This document shows positions 25,323-34,800 of a stretch of 64,000 nt of DNA, piece after piece. The notes below the pieces were generated by a model. The model had not been told where the DNA came from. It ran no database searches and was given only the letters and a program-made list of their open reading frames with translations. The stretch lies in NCBI GenBank assembly GCA_030601845.1, contig JAUWAY010000001.1, positions 89,274-153,273 on the forward strand, written 5' to 3'. Within the stretch, counting starts at the first letter, position 1. Every line of letters starts with the position of its first letter. Made by a program: the position numbers and the translations under genes. The DNA is from Phycisphaerae bacterium. Its GTDB lineage: Bacteria > Planctomycetota > Phycisphaerae > Sedimentisphaerales > Anaerobacaceae.

Positions 25323-26040
25323 ATTTCCAGCGTTCATCCGGTGCTTCCCGGACTTTTTGCTTCCACCTTTTGCCGTTTTTGTCGAATTCGATCTGGTCTT
25401 TGTATATTTTGACGACCGTGATGCCGTGGAGCATGTCTCCTTCGTGGACTATTTGGCCGTCAATTACAGCGGATGGGTCTTCGGCACCATACACCACCGC
25501 GGTTATCAGCCCTCGCGTTACGATTTCTCGCATCGGATTGGCTGCAAGATAGTCGTTGATGAACTCGTCAACAAAATCCCTGACAGTCTCCCGGACAGAT
25601 TTGAGCTTTTCTGGTTCGGTCAACACTACGGCCCGTTGTTGCCAGGTGGCAGCAGAAAAGCGAGCTATTGTTGGGTCTCTTTCCAATAGCGTCATTTGAC
25701 GCAGTTCGACACCGATGCCCACAGCAGCAAGGCCCGGTTCTTCTGTTATTACCACGACAACGTCTATTTTAAGCAGTGGCACGTGTGGGGGTTGGGGCGT
25801 TTCGGTTTCAGAGAAGACCTTGATGCCATGCCGGCGAAGGCGCAATTCCGTATCGGTCTGCAATATTTGCTTTGTCAAACCATACTTTTTTGCCTCGAGA
25901 GCTACATCTTCAACCATCACTGTGACGCCCTGCAGTCCAACCAGCGTTGTGCGTTCGGGCTCAGTGCCGAGAGCCCGGCTGGCAAATACGAAACTACCCA
26001 CAACCAAGCCAGCCAAAATCCAGTATTTTTTTACTTTCAT
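25321..26040 (-). CDS. Exported protein with GspB/PilP-like C-terminal motif
   Basis: Signal peptide at residues 1-25 (WILAGLVVGSFVFASRALG). The central part is a mixed domain with no name I can give, containing LLKIDVVVVITEEPGLAAVG. The C-terminal 60 residues (SAVIDGQIVHEGDMLHGITV then KIYKDQIEFDKNGKRW) resemble the short beta domain of GspB/PilP-type secretion proteins, which dock on secretins. Length 239 residues. A role in the secretion apparatus used by the prepilin is possible but inferred. Confidence 0.6.
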   Translation of the reverse strand: MKVKKYWILAGLVVGSFVFASRALGTEPERTTLVGLQGVTVMVEDVALEAKKYGLTKQILQTDTELRLRRHGIKVFSETETPQPPHVPLLKIDVVVVITEEPGLAAVGIGVELRQMTLLERDPTIARFSAATWQQRAVVLTEPEKLKSVRETVRDFVDEFINDYLAANPMREIVTRGLITAVVYGAEDPSAVIDGQIVHEGDMLHGITVVKIYKDQIEFDKNGKRWKQKVREAPDERWK

Positions 26041-26077
26041 AGCATATCCCCTTTCGATACTGTATCGTTTTATAATA

Positions 26078-26133
26078 AAATTCGAATTTCGAAATCCGAA
26101 ACAAATTCAAATGACAAAAATTCAAAATTTTAA
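26078..26133 (+). repeat. Heptamer array between guaA and the exported protein gene
   Basis: Eight phased 7-mers (AAATTCG, AATTTCG, AAATCCG, AAACAAA, TTCAAAT, GACAAAA, ATTCAAA, ATTTTAA). It covers most of the gap and ends just before the guaA stop codon at 26140. Confidence 0.83.
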
Positions 26134-26139
26134 ACATTT

Positions 26140-27072
26140 TCAGATGTATTCAATAGTGGCCGGGGGTTTTGGGGTCAGGTCGTAAAGGCAGCGGTTGACA
26201 CCCTTTATCTGCGTGATTCGCCCGCAAATTCCGTTGAGCTTGTCCCAGGGCAGCGGAGTAACAGTTGCGGTTCGGGCATCGGTGCTCTCGATGCAACGGA
26301 CAACAATAATCTGTCCGAACTGGCGTTTGTTGTTTCGTATGCCGGTTGCACGGTCGGTTAGCAGGACGGCCAGGTATTGAAAGGCACCGCTGTCAGCGAG
26401 CTCTTCTTCGACGATGGCGGTGGCGGCGCTGACGGTTTCGAGACGGTCGAGCGTTACCTCGCCGACGATACGTGTTGCCAGGGCCGGGCCGGGAAAGGGA
26501 ATCCGCTGTGAGATTTCGGCCGGCAGCCCCAGGACTTTGGTCACCTCGCGAACATCGTCTTTTCGCAGGGTCTTGAGCGGCTCGATGACCGAGTAGCCGT
26601 AAGCGGCCTGCGGGTCGATGCCGAGCTGGGCCAGGATATTGTGCTGTCGTTTGATGCCGGCTACGGTCTCTTCGATGTCCGTAAGAATGGTGCCGTGCAA
26701 CAGGAACTTTGCGCCGTATTGCCTGACGAGCCGGCCGAAGACCTTTGAGTAGAACGTATCGGTAATGGCCTGTCGTTTCTCTTCGGGGTCGGTCAGGCCG
26801 GCCAGTGCAGAAAGAAACTCTTCCCGTGCGTCCACCAACTCCACGTCAATGCCCAACGAAGCGAAGAGCTTAACAACACGCTGGGGTTCGCCTTTGCGCA
26901 TCAGGGCGTTATCAATAAAGACGGTTCTGAGCTGCTCGCCCAGGGCCCGGTGGCCGAGGACTGTTACGGCGGAGCTGTCCACGCCGCCACTCAAGGCGTT
27001 AATCACCTTTTCCCGGCCTACCGTCTCTTTAATGTGAGCGATTTGTTCTTCGATGAATTTTTTGTAATCCAT
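26140..27072 (-). CDS. guaA: GMP synthase, ATP-pyrophosphatase subunit (glutaminase domain absent)
   Basis: Makes GMP from XMP, the last step of guanine nucleotide synthesis. The adenylation P-loop [11 protein letters not shown] is at residue 27, and the C-terminal dimerisation domain ends with [20 protein letters not shown] and PPATIEYI as in GuaA. The protein has 310 residues and lacks the N-terminal glutamine amidotransferase domain, so it corresponds to the split form GuaAB-type synthetase subunit; the amidotransferase is expected elsewhere, or ammonia is used. Its start overlaps the mnmG 3' end by 44 bp, so the two are translationally coupled. Confidence 0.88.
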   Translation of the reverse strand: MDYKKFIEEQIAHIKETVGREKVINALSGGVDSSAVTVLGHRALGEQLRTVFIDNALMRKGEPQRVVKLFASLGIDVELVDAREEFLSALAGLTDPEEKRQAITDTFYSKVFGRLVRQYGAKFLLHGTILTDIEETVAGIKRQHNILAQLGIDPQAAYGYSVIEPLKTLRKDDVREVTKVLGLPAEISQRIPFPGPALATRIVGEVTLDRLETVSAATAIVEEELADSGAFQYLAVLLTDRATGIRNNKRQFGQIIVVRCIESTDARTATVTPLPWDKLNGICGRITQIKGVNRCLYDLTPKPPATIEYI

Positions 27073-28924
27073 TGCGAGCTCCTTTACTAATGGGGTAATA
27101 ATATTTTTTCAGGTGGATTTGAATGACGGTGATGTCGGCGGGGGTGATGCCGCTTATTCTGCCGGCCTGGGCGAGTGTGGCGGGCCTAAAGGCCGAGAGC
27201 TTTTCCTTGGCCTCAGCACGGAGGTGCACAATCTTGTTATAATCTAAATCCGGCGGAATCTTCTTATTCTCCAGAGTTCGGAAGCTGGCTACCAGACGCT
27301 GCTGTTTGGCTAAATAACCCTCATATTTGGCGTCAATAGTCACCGCCTGCAATACATCCTCGAATTTTGAATTCTGAATTTTGAATGTTGAATTTTTCAT
27401 CAGCATCTGGGCAACGGTATTATCCGGTTGTCGCAATTGCTCCCACAAACTCGAGCCGTTCGAGCGAGTATTCTGCAGATAGCTCTTAAGTTTATTGATA
27501 TTTTCGAGCTTGTTCTGAAATTTCGTCCATCGTGTTTGGTCGACAAGCCCGACGGATTTGCCGATTTGCGTCAATCTTCTGTCTGCATTGTCGGCTCTTA
27601 ACGAGAGCCGATACTCAGCACGTGAGGTAAACATCCGGTAAGGTTCATCAATCCCTTTCGTTAATAAATCATCTATCAGCACGCCGATATATGCCTGGTC
27701 TCTGCCGAGGACAATTGGCTCGGCGTCCTGCAACATTCTGGCTGCGTTTATACCGGCGATGATGCCCTGCCCCGCCGCCTCTTCATAACCGCTGGTGCCA
27801 TTTATCTGTCCTGCCAAAAACAGCCCTGAAATCTTCTTTGTCTCCAGGTTGGTCTTTAGCTGAATCGGCGGACAATAATCGTACTCAACGGCATAGGCAT
27901 AATGAACAATCCGGGCGTTCTCCGTTCCCGGCAGAAGTTTGAGCATCTGCTCTTGAACATCCTTCGGCATAGAGGTAAAGATGCCGTTGCAGTAAATCGT
28001 TTTTATACTTTCTTCTTCCGGCTCTAAGAAGATTCGATGCTGCTTTTTGTCTGCGAACCTGACGACCTTACCTTCAATACTCGGACAATAGCGCGGGTCG
28101 GCGCCCTTTATCCGGCCCGAGGAAAGCGGGGCGCGATTGAGATTGTCCCTCAGCAGCCTGTGTATCTTTTCATTGGTGTATGTAATCCAGCACGGCACCT
28201 GCGTGCGGTCTATTTTTTCAGTCATAAATGAAAACGGCACGGGCGGCTCATCGCCGGGCTGGGCCTGTAACTTGTCAACATCCACCGTTGTCGCATCCAG
28301 CCGGGGCGTCGTATCGGTCGACATCCGCCCGAGTTCCAAACCTATTCGGCTCAAACTCTGTGAAAGCTCCATACTCGGCGGCTCATCGAGCCGGCCTCCG
28401 GCCCAACACTCGCTGCCGATATACAACTTTCCACCGAGAAATGTCCCCGGCGTTACAATAGCCGTCCGGGCAGGGTATACCGAGCCGTCCTTGCACGCGA
28501 CCGCTCTCACTTTGCCATTTTCCGTTATTATCTCTGTTGCAATCGCCTCGATGATTGTCAAATTGGGGGTTTGCTCAAGCGCTTGCCGCAGAAAGTCCGC
28601 ATACTTTTGCCTGTCGGCCTGTGCCCGCGGCGACTGCACAGCCGGGCCTTTCGAGCGGTTCAGCAGGCGGAACTGTATCCCCGTTGCATCTATTGCCAGT
28701 CCCATCAGACCGCCCAGCGCATCAATCTCGCGTGCAATCTGTCCCTTCGCAAGACCGCCAATAGCAGGATTGCAGCTCATCCTGGCTATCGTGTCTTTGC
28801 GTATGGTTATAAGGGCCGTTTTAGCGCCGATTTTCGCAGCAGCATAGGCAGCTTCGACTCCGGCGTGGCCCGCGCCTATAACAATGCAATCAAATTCATT
28901 TGCCTTCATCCGCATCTTTTTCAC
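27029..28924 (-). CDS. mnmG: tRNA uridine-5-carboxymethylaminomethyl modification enzyme MnmG
   Basis: FAD enzyme that with MnmE adds the carboxymethylaminomethyl group to wobble U34. FAD motif [16 protein letters not shown] lies at the N-terminus, DTTPRLDA and [19 protein letters not shown] follow, and the C-terminal [18 protein letters not shown] is typical. Length 631. Residues about 510-521 ([11 protein letters not shown]) are encoded by a 35-bp heptamer array inserted in a helical region between conserved blocks. The C-terminus runs about 20 residues past the usual end, into guaA. Start is a GTG; an in-frame ATG 15 bp on is also possible. Confidence 0.9.
   Translation of the reverse strand: MKKMRMKANEFDCIVIGAGHAGVEAAYAAAKIGAKTALITIRKDTIARMSCNPAIGGLAKGQIAREIDALGGLMGLAIDATGIQFRLLNRSKGPAVQSPRAQADRQKYADFLRQALEQTPNLTIIEAIATEIITENGKVRAVACKDGSVYPARTAIVTPGTFLGGKLYIGSECWAGGRLDEPPSMELSQSLSRIGLELGRMSTDTTPRLDATTVDVDKLQAQPGDEPPVPFSFMTEKIDRTQVPCWITYTNEKIHRLLRDNLNRAPLSSGRIKGADPRYCPSIEGKVVRFADKKQHRIFLEPEEESIKTIYCNGIFTSMPKDVQEQMLKLLPGTENARIVHYAYAVEYDYCPPIQLKTNLETKKISGLFLAGQINGTSGYEEAAGQGIIAGINAARMLQDAEPIVLGRDQAYIGVLIDDLLTKGIDEPYRMFTSRAEYRLSLRADNADRRLTQIGKSVGLVDQTRWTKFQNKLENINKLKSYLQNTRSNGSSLWEQLRQPDNTVAQMLMKNSTFKIQNSKFEDVLQAVTIDAKYEGYLAKQQRLVASFRTLENKKIPPDLDYNKIVHLRAEAKEKLSAFRPATLAQAGRISGITPADITVIQIHLKKYYYPISKGARNGLQKIHRRTNRSH
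27362..27396 (+). repeat. Heptamer array inside mnmG
   Basis: Five phased 7-mers (GAATTTT, GAATTCT, GAATTTT, GAATGTT, GAATTTT) within coding sequence. The reading frame is preserved on both sides. Confidence 0.88.
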
Positions 28925-29040
28925 CGCGGAGAACGCAGAGAGCGCAGAGAAAATATCATAATAAAACGAAAAGAATATGGGTTCCTGCGAAGTCAGGAAT
29001 GACCATATTAAAAAACTCTGTGTACTCTGCGATTAATCTT
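28922..29040. repeat. Two inverted 9-mer arrays in the acpS-mnmG gap
   Basis: Left array 28922-28957 has units CACCGCGGA, GAACGCAGA, GAGCGCAGA; right array 29014-29040 has AACTCTGTG, TACTCTGCG. The right words are the reverse complement type of the left, so the two arrays face each other across about 56 bp that hold a GTTCCTGCGAAGTCAGGAA hairpin-like motif. The left array starts at the mnmG start codon and the right one overlaps the acpS stop. Confidence 0.7.
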
Positions 29041-29437
29041 TTTTTGTTTTTCCTTTTTGTGCCAGCGCAACTGCCGATGCGATGGCGAAATTGGCTGTGT
29101 GTGTAATACTTATGCTTATGTGTTTAATCCCAAGCTTATCGGCTATTTTTTTAACCTCTCCGCTGAGGGTAACCTGCGGCTGACCGGACGGATTATTTAT
29201 TACCTCAATATCGGTCCAGGCGATTTTGCCCCGCCAGCCGGTCCCCATCAGTTTAAGAACGGCTTCCTTTGCTGCAAAACGACCAGCTAACGTCTCTGTC
29301 GAATTCTTATGCGCCTCGGCATAGGCCTGTTCAGCAGCGGTAAAAACCCTGTTGCGGAAGCGGTCACCGTGCCGTTTTATCATCTCTTCTATTCGCGGAA
29401 AATCTACAAGGTCTATACCGTGTGCTACAATATCCAT
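29033..29437 (-). CDS. acpS: Holo-[acyl-carrier-protein] synthase
   Basis: Transfers 4'-phosphopantetheine from CoA to acyl carrier protein. The metal-binding Asp is in VAHGIDLVDFPRIEEM, and the second acidic site is in AGRFAAKEAVLKLMGTGW near residue 55. Length 134, a normal AcpS size. The C-terminal SVALAQKGKTKKD is lysine-rich and overlaps a 9-mer array. It lies in the minus-strand run between the S23 gene and mnmG. Confidence 0.93.
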   Translation of the reverse strand: MDIVAHGIDLVDFPRIEEMIKRHGDRFRNRVFTAAEQAYAEAHKNSTETLAGRFAAKEAVLKLMGTGWRGKIAWTDIEVINNPSGQPQVTLSGEVKKIADKLGIKHISISITHTANFAIASAVALAQKGKTKKD

Positions 29438-29443
29438 CTTGTT

Positions 29444-29506
29444 AGACTCCAGACCACAGACTCCAGACCACAGACTCCAAACTCCAGACCCAAGACTCAG
29501 ACATAG
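29444..29506 (+). repeat. Heptamer array, left flank of the S23 gene
   Basis: Nine phased 7-mers of AGACTCC, AGACCAC and AGACCCA type. It begins 7 bp from the acpS start and ends 4 bp before the S23 stop codon. The 14-mer AGACCCAAGACTCA at 29486-29499 is present in inverse orientation in the right-hand array. Confidence 0.92.
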
Positions 29507-29509
29507 GGT

Positions 29510-29878
29510 TTATACTTTGGTTTCTCTTTTCACTGAGTTTATAAGTCCTTGTAGTGTTTTAGCGGTTTCCTTCCTTAGATCCTCTAACTTCTTATAGTCA
29601 TCATCCTGTAGATACTTAAGACGATTTGAGAGATGCAAAAGATACTCTACCTCTGCTATCGAGCCTCTCGCTACATATAGAAAATGAAGATATTCTCTTT
29701 TGTGTTCTCTGCTTGCACCCTCAGCTATATTTGTGGGTACTGAGACTGCGGCTCTTCTTAATTGAGATGTAATTCCATACAATTCTTCCTTGGGGAAAGA
29801 CTTGGTTTTAGAATACACCAACACAGTTAAATCATCGGCGTGCTGCCACGCTTTTACATTCTTAAAGTCTCTTGCTAT
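29510..29878 (-). CDS. S23-type four-helix-bundle protein in an inverted-array unit, ATA start
   Basis: Member of the four-helix-bundle family (S23, the protein of 23S rRNA intervening sequences; related to the Avd accessory of diversity-generating retroelements), thought to bind nucleic acid. Key blocks are LYGITSQLRRAAVSVPTNIA, EGASREHKREYLHFLYVARG and SIAEVEYLLHLS. A GTG at 29824 would start late and lose the conserved DFKNVKAWQHADDL. The full frame begins at an ATA at 29878 with AAGGAG 6 nt upstream, giving 122 residues, the family length. ATA is rarely a start, so the ATG may have mutated. It is not in an rRNA gene but tightly flanked by inverted heptamer arrays. Confidence 0.85.
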   Translation of the reverse strand: MARDFKNVKAWQHADDLTVLVYSKTKSFPKEELYGITSQLRRAAVSVPTNIAEGASREHKREYLHFLYVARGSIAEVEYLLHLSNRLKYLQDDDYKKLEDLRKETAKTLQGLINSVKRETKV

Positions 29879-29890
29879 TTGTTTCTCCTT

Positions 29891-29925
29891 TTAGTCTTTA
29901 GTCTTGAGTCTTGGGTCTTGTGTCT
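29891..29925 (+). repeat. Heptamer array, right flank of the S23 gene
   Basis: Five phased 7-mers (TTAGTCT, TTAGTCT, TGAGTCT, TGGGTCT, TGTGTCT), directly next to the S23 Shine-Dalgarno and 3 bp from the parvulin stop. TGAGTCTTGGGTCT at 29905-29918 is the exact reverse complement of the 14-mer in the left array. Confidence 0.92.
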
Positions 29926-29928
29926 TTA

Positions 29929-31050
29929 TCAGTTGCTCATTCGGTAAATCTCTTTCAGGCAGAAATCTATAAATTCACTGCTTTGTCCAAGGCGCGCTTG
30001 CTGCCTAAGTTTGGCCCCAAGCTCATCAAAAGCCTGCTTTTGGCGGTCGAAAATAATCTGCGCCTCTATTTTTTTTTGCACCTTCTCAAACGGCTCATAG
30101 CCCTTCGAGTGTTTCTCTTCCAGCTTCATTATGAAAATATGCTCCTTGTCCACACTTTCAATCGGCTCTGCAATCTGCCCCGGCTCTATTTTTTCAGCTT
30201 CGAGTGCAAGAACATCATAGGGCTTTTCCAGGTTCTCCGGCCGCACCGGGTCGTTATATCTGGCAAACGATACCCCAGGATATTGCTCTGCCAACGTGCG
30301 GAAATCTTCGTCTGTCCGGATTCGTTTCGTCAATTCATTTGCCAGCTCCCTGGCTTTTTCGAGTTGATTCTGATTCGGGTCCGCCAATTCAACCTTCGCA
30401 ACTTCAATATCAATCAGCTGAAATTTTATCGTCGCCGGCCTGAAGTAAAATTCATCCTTGACCTTGTTGTAGTAGTCCAGCAACTGGCTGTAAGTGACCG
30501 GCCTGTCCTTCGGCAATTGCGATGCTATATAAGATTCGATGAGAATCAATTTTTTCCGCTTTTCCTTAAAACTCTTCCGATCCATTCCCTCTTCTTTAAG
30601 TTTCTCGTCAACCTTAGCCACATCACCCCCGAATTCGCTGACAATAATTTTTCTCAGTTCCGCCTCTGCCGCCTTTTCCAGGGCTTTGTCAATATTCTGT
30701 CCCGCCTGCCTTTTAGCCAGCTGATAAAGTAAAATATTCGATATTCTGGTCGTGATAATTCGTTCAAGCTCAGGCCTTGCCTGTTCTTTGAAGCTTTCAA
30801 AATCATTGCTGCTTTGGGCAATCGGCCCAAGACGCTCTGTTAGAGGCACAACCATCCCATTGTGTTCTACCGGTGTTTCAATTATTTCATCGCTGGTTAT
30901 GGTCTCACCGGCCACTGCCAGAACAAAACCGTCTGACGCTTCCGCAAGGGCAATACGGGCCGGCTCTTCTTCGGTAAGCCCCGGCTCATTACCACCACAG
31001 CCCGCTATCAGCAAAAACGCTAACACCGTGTAAAAAACACACTTATGCAT
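29929..31050 (-). CDS. SurA/PpiC-like peptidyl-prolyl isomerase lipoprotein
   Basis: Periplasmic folding helper for exported proteins. The N-terminus has a lipobox (LAFLLIAGCGG), so it is membrane-anchored. Residues 60-170 are a SurA-like chaperone domain (ARPELERIITTRISNILLYQ), residues about 190-330 a parvulin domain containing AEQYPGVSFARYNDPVRPEN and EHIFIMKLEEKHSKGYEPFE. Length 373 residues. The gene is upstream of the S23 unit on the same strand and probably drives the run down to acpS. Isomerase activity is inferred from the family. Confidence 0.8.
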   Translation of the reverse strand: MHKCVFYTVLAFLLIAGCGGNEPGLTEEEPARIALAEASDGFVLAVAGETITSDEIIETPVEHNGMVVPLTERLGPIAQSSNDFESFKEQARPELERIITTRISNILLYQLAKRQAGQNIDKALEKAAEAELRKIIVSEFGGDVAKVDEKLKEEGMDRKSFKEKRKKLILIESYIASQLPKDRPVTYSQLLDYYNKVKDEFYFRPATIKFQLIDIEVAKVELADPNQNQLEKARELANELTKRIRTDEDFRTLAEQYPGVSFARYNDPVRPENLEKPYDVLALEAEKIEPGQIAEPIESVDKEHIFIMKLEEKHSKGYEPFEKVQKKIEAQIIFDRQKQAFDELGAKLRQQARLGQSSEFIDFCLKEIYRMSN

Positions 31051-31130
31051 AGCTAAACTCCCACTTGCCAGCTTGGATTATAGACAATAAAATTTTATGA
31101 CGAAATTTCAGTATAATCCAGAAAAACGTT

Positions 31131-31160
31131 TTGGGCAAGCAATAGAATTTGTCATATAAT
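31131..31160 (+). promoter_or_regulatory. Promoter candidate for the 149-residue lipoprotein gene
   Basis: TTGGGC (31131-31136), 18-bp spacer, TATAAT (31155-31160), 52 bp before the start codon. Consensus match only. Confidence 0.5.
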
Positions 31161-31212
31161 ATCAGCACTGTGAAAGATGGACTGTTTCTGACGCTTTTTA
31201 GGGGTATAAGAA

Positions 31213-31662
31213 ATGAATAGAATTTACTGGTCTGCTGTGTTATTGGCGACAAGTGTGATTGTGGGTTGCCATAGCGATATTGTTACTACCAGCCGATTAA
31301 AGGAGCTTGAATATAAATGTGTATATATCGCACCGCTCGAAAGCGAGGACCCACATGTAGGAAAAGTCATCAGAGATATTATCGAAAAAGAGTTTATGAG
31401 GAAAAAGGTCCAGCTATGTGAGCCCGATTCTGCGACGGTTTTCATCACCGGTGCGACTTTTCTGACAGTAAGGTCTACATCAGATAGGAACATTCTCGGC
31501 GGCTCATCTGCTTCGAGTCAGGCGGTCGAAAGCGTATCTGTTGTGGCCAAAGATAACAGCGGAGAGATTTTATTGTCGGCCTCTTACGATAACAAGGAGC
31601 GATATACAGCCAGCGAGCTTGCAAAGGAATTCGGCTCAGCACTGGCCGATAAGCTAAAGTAA
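31213..31662 (+). CDS. Small lipoprotein of unknown function
   Basis: 149 residues with a lipoprotein signal (LLATSVIVGC) and a mixed alpha/beta mature part including CVYIAPLESEDPHVGKVIRD and a C-terminal ASELAKEFGSALADKL. The layout (a lipoprotein with a short two-layer domain that starts with a strand of type KCVYIAPL) recalls outer-membrane assembly lipoproteins of the LptE or DUF4136 type, but I cannot assign it. Stands alone between divergent parvulin and convergent mfd. Confidence 0.7.
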   Translation: MNRIYWSAVLLATSVIVGCHSDIVTTSRLKELEYKCVYIAPLESEDPHVGKVIRDIIEKEFMRKKVQLCEPDSATVFITGATFLTVRSTSDRNILGGSSASSQAVESVSVVAKDNSGEILLSASYDNKERYTASELAKEFGSALADKLK

Positions 31663-31741
31663 CATATAGCAAATCAGATAACGTTTTGCACATTGCGAGC
31701 AGCAAACAACCCTCCAATAAATTGGGGGGCTAAATATTTTT

Positions 31742-31768
31742 GCGTTGCCGTGCTAACGACGGCTAAAC
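31742..31768 (+). repeat. Dispersed hairpin repeat, copy 2
   Basis: Matches 23789-23815 at 23 of 27 positions, ending in the shared CGACGGCTAAAC. As with copy 1, it lies between convergent genes. Confidence 0.6.
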
Positions 31769-31825
31769 TATGGACTCAAAACTCAAGTCGCGATTTGTTT
31801 CTTTAACAACACAGGTATCAATAAT

Positions 31826-31888
31826 TCCTCCGTGTCCTCTGTGGCTGAAAATAAAGTCGTGTAATCTGTGAAATCAGTGGTTAAAAAT
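31826..31888 (+). repeat. 9-mer array over the mfd stop codon
   Basis: Seven phased 9-mers (TCCTCCGTG, TCCTCTGTG, GCTGAAAAT, AAAGTCGTG, TAATCTGTG, AAATCAGTG, GTTAAAAAT). The mfd stop TGA (31876-31874) lies inside, so the last residues of Mfd (IFNH) come from the array. Confidence 0.8.
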
Positions 31889-34800
31889 TTTCCGCAGGAC
31901 GGTTATTAGCGTTCTCGGCTCGAAATAATTCGCAGGCAGGTGTAAATACACGGTCTTCGGGTCAGTGATTCTGATTTTGCCTTTTGTTTTTGAGAATAAC
32001 GATTCAGCTTGCCCGCTTGCATCTTTCGTGAATGAGAATACCAAATTTTGTCCCGAAGTAACTATTGCTTTTATGTCCCATCTGCCTGCTTTAATTCGCA
32101 GCTCGGCCAAATCCAGCAGCAGCTTGACCTCATCCGGCAGTGGGCCATAAACATCAGCTAATTCGCTCTGGATTTGTTTTAAGTCCTCGCTGCCTCTTGC
32201 AACCGCAATTTTGCGGTAAGCTTCCATCCTGTCCCTGTCGGATGGTATGTAGTTTTTCGGTATATACGTGGTAAAGCCGAGGTCGATAACCGCTGTCGGT
32301 ATTGGTTCAACCAGCTCATTTTTCAATCTTTTTACGGCATCGGCCAACAGCTCACAATACATCTGGTAGCCGACCGTTTGAATATGGCCTGACTGCTCAG
32401 GCCCTAATATATTGCCCGCCCCGCGAATCTCCAAATCTCTTAGGGCAATTCTAAAGCCGGCTCCTAAATGCGAATACTCTTCGATGGCCTTTAGGCGTCT
32501 GGCAGCGACCGGCGTAATGGGTCTTGAGACCGGCAGCAGCATATACGCGAACGCGCGATGTTTGTACCTGCCGACTCTGCCGCGAAGCTGATGCATCTCC
32601 GCCAGGCCGAATCTGTCCGCATCATTTATAAAAATCGTATTTGCGTTCGGAATATCCAGGCCCGATTGGATAATGGTTGTGCATACAAGCACGTCAGTCT
32701 GGCCCATTACAAAATCTATCATCGCTTTTTCAAGTTCATTTTTGGCCATTTGGCCGTGTGCGATAGTAACCCTTGCGTCACCGACCAGCTTTTGAATTTC
32801 CCAGGCCTTTTTCTCAATCGTCTTAACCCGATTGTGCACAAAAAAGACTTGTCCCTGACGGTTCAATTCTCGGTAAATCGCTTTTCTGATAAGCTCTTTG
32901 TTGTATGCAGTGACGGTTGTTACTATACTTCGCCTGTCCAAAGGTGGGGTCGCCAGCGAACTTATGTCACGCAGACCGAGCAGCGACATATGCATTGTCC
33001 GCGGGATCGGCGTTGCCGTCATTGTAAGGACATCAACATTGACACGCAGCTTCTTGAGCTTTTCTTTGTGTTCGACGCCGAACCGCTGCTCCTCGTCGAT
33101 TATCAAAAGCCCTAAATCCTTAAAGCCGACGTCGCCGCTGAGGAGCCGATGCGTGCCGATGAGTATGTCAACTCTGCCTGCTCTGGTTCGGGTGATTATA
33201 TCTTTTGCCTGCTTCGGGGTTTTGAAGCGATTCAGAACCTCGATGCAAATCGGGAAATCTGCAAATCGTTCGGTGAAAGTCCTGCCGTGCTGAACGCATA
33301 ATACCGTTGTCGGCACAAGCACCGCAATTTGCTTGCCATTTTCGACCACCTTAAAGGCCGCACGCATCGCAAGCTCGGTCTTGCCGTAGCCGACGTCACC
33401 GCATAGCAGCCGGTCCATCGCGATGGCTTGCTGCATATCGGTCTTGATTTGCTCTGCGGTTGTGGTCTGGTCGGGCGTTTCCTGATAAGCGAAAGATTCT
33501 TCAAATTCGGCCTGCCAGTTCGAATCGGCACCGAATGCAATCCCGCCCATAGTCTGACGCTTTGCCTGAATCTGGAGCAACCCGCTGGCAAGACTTTCCA
33601 CGGAGCGTGCAACCCGTTCTTTCTGTTTTCGCCATCTTTTTGAGCCAATCTTGCTGAGCTTCGGGCGTTTCGGACTTGTCCCTATGAACTTTTGCACCAG
33701 AGCAATGTTGCGCACCGAAACGTGGATTTTCACCCCGCCGGCATATCCAATCGTAAGATACTCACCTGTTCCGCCTTCTTCCGCAATCGTTTTTATGCCC
33801 AGAAACTTACCGATGCCATAGGAGATATGGACAACATAGTCACCCGGCTGCAAGTCGGCGAGTGTATCGACCGGCGAGCTCGCCCGTGCCGGTCTCCATC
33901 TTCTTCTCAGCGCCAATTGTCCAAACAGCTCGTGGTGACTTATAACAATGGTATTCAGTGAATTTATTACAAAGCCCTGATGAATAAAGCCCTGCAGCAG
34001 TTTAAAATTCGCCGGCACCTTTTCGTTATTCTGCGTTACAATTTCGGTTACACGCCTGATTTCAGCTTTAGCTTCGCAGTAGAACAATACTTTCTTTCCC
34101 TGCCTTGCCTGTTGGACCAGTTGCTCCAGGGCCGCTTTGTGGCCTGACCAGAGGGAAGCAGCCTTGTGCTGAAACTGCTGAACGCTTTTTATGCCCAGTT
34201 TAAGAAAATCAGAAGGCGCCGAAGTGGCAAATCTGCATATATGCAGTTGTGTAAATTTCTCAACGGCCTGGTAAATATCGGTCCAGCTATAAAGGCGCTG
34301 CGGCTTGTCGGCTCGCTGCCGAAACAGCTTTGCAACCTCTTCTGAGTCGGTCGGCTCTTCAAAGATTATTATGGTACTTTCCGGCAGGATGTTTACGAAA
34401 AGCTCTCTTTGGTGCTCTGCAGCCCCACACACCACCGACGCTATCACCAGAGTTTCTATCTGTTGGCTCGAGCGATGCGTGTCCAGATTGATTTCGCGAA
34501 TACTCTCTATAGTGTCTCCAAAAAATTCAATCCTGACTGCCTCAGCACCCTGCGATGTTTCACCTTGCTGCGATTTGTCATAGAGAGCTTTTTCGCTGAC
34601 CAGCGGCGCATAGATATCAACAATTCCGCCGCGACGTGCAAACTGGCCCGGCAAATCAATTCTTTCGACATGCTCAAATCCACTGTCAACCAGCCAGCCG
34701 GCAACTTTCTCCGGCGACATCGCCTTGTTTATTTGCAATCGAAGAGAGCTTTTCTCTAACTGCTCAGGCTTCGGTACCGGCTGACAGAGCGCCTGTATCG

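Noticed and set aside
29510..29878. Diversity-generating retroelement, because S23 proteins are related to Avd
   Set aside because: No reverse transcriptase, template or variable repeat is found in the neighbourhood.
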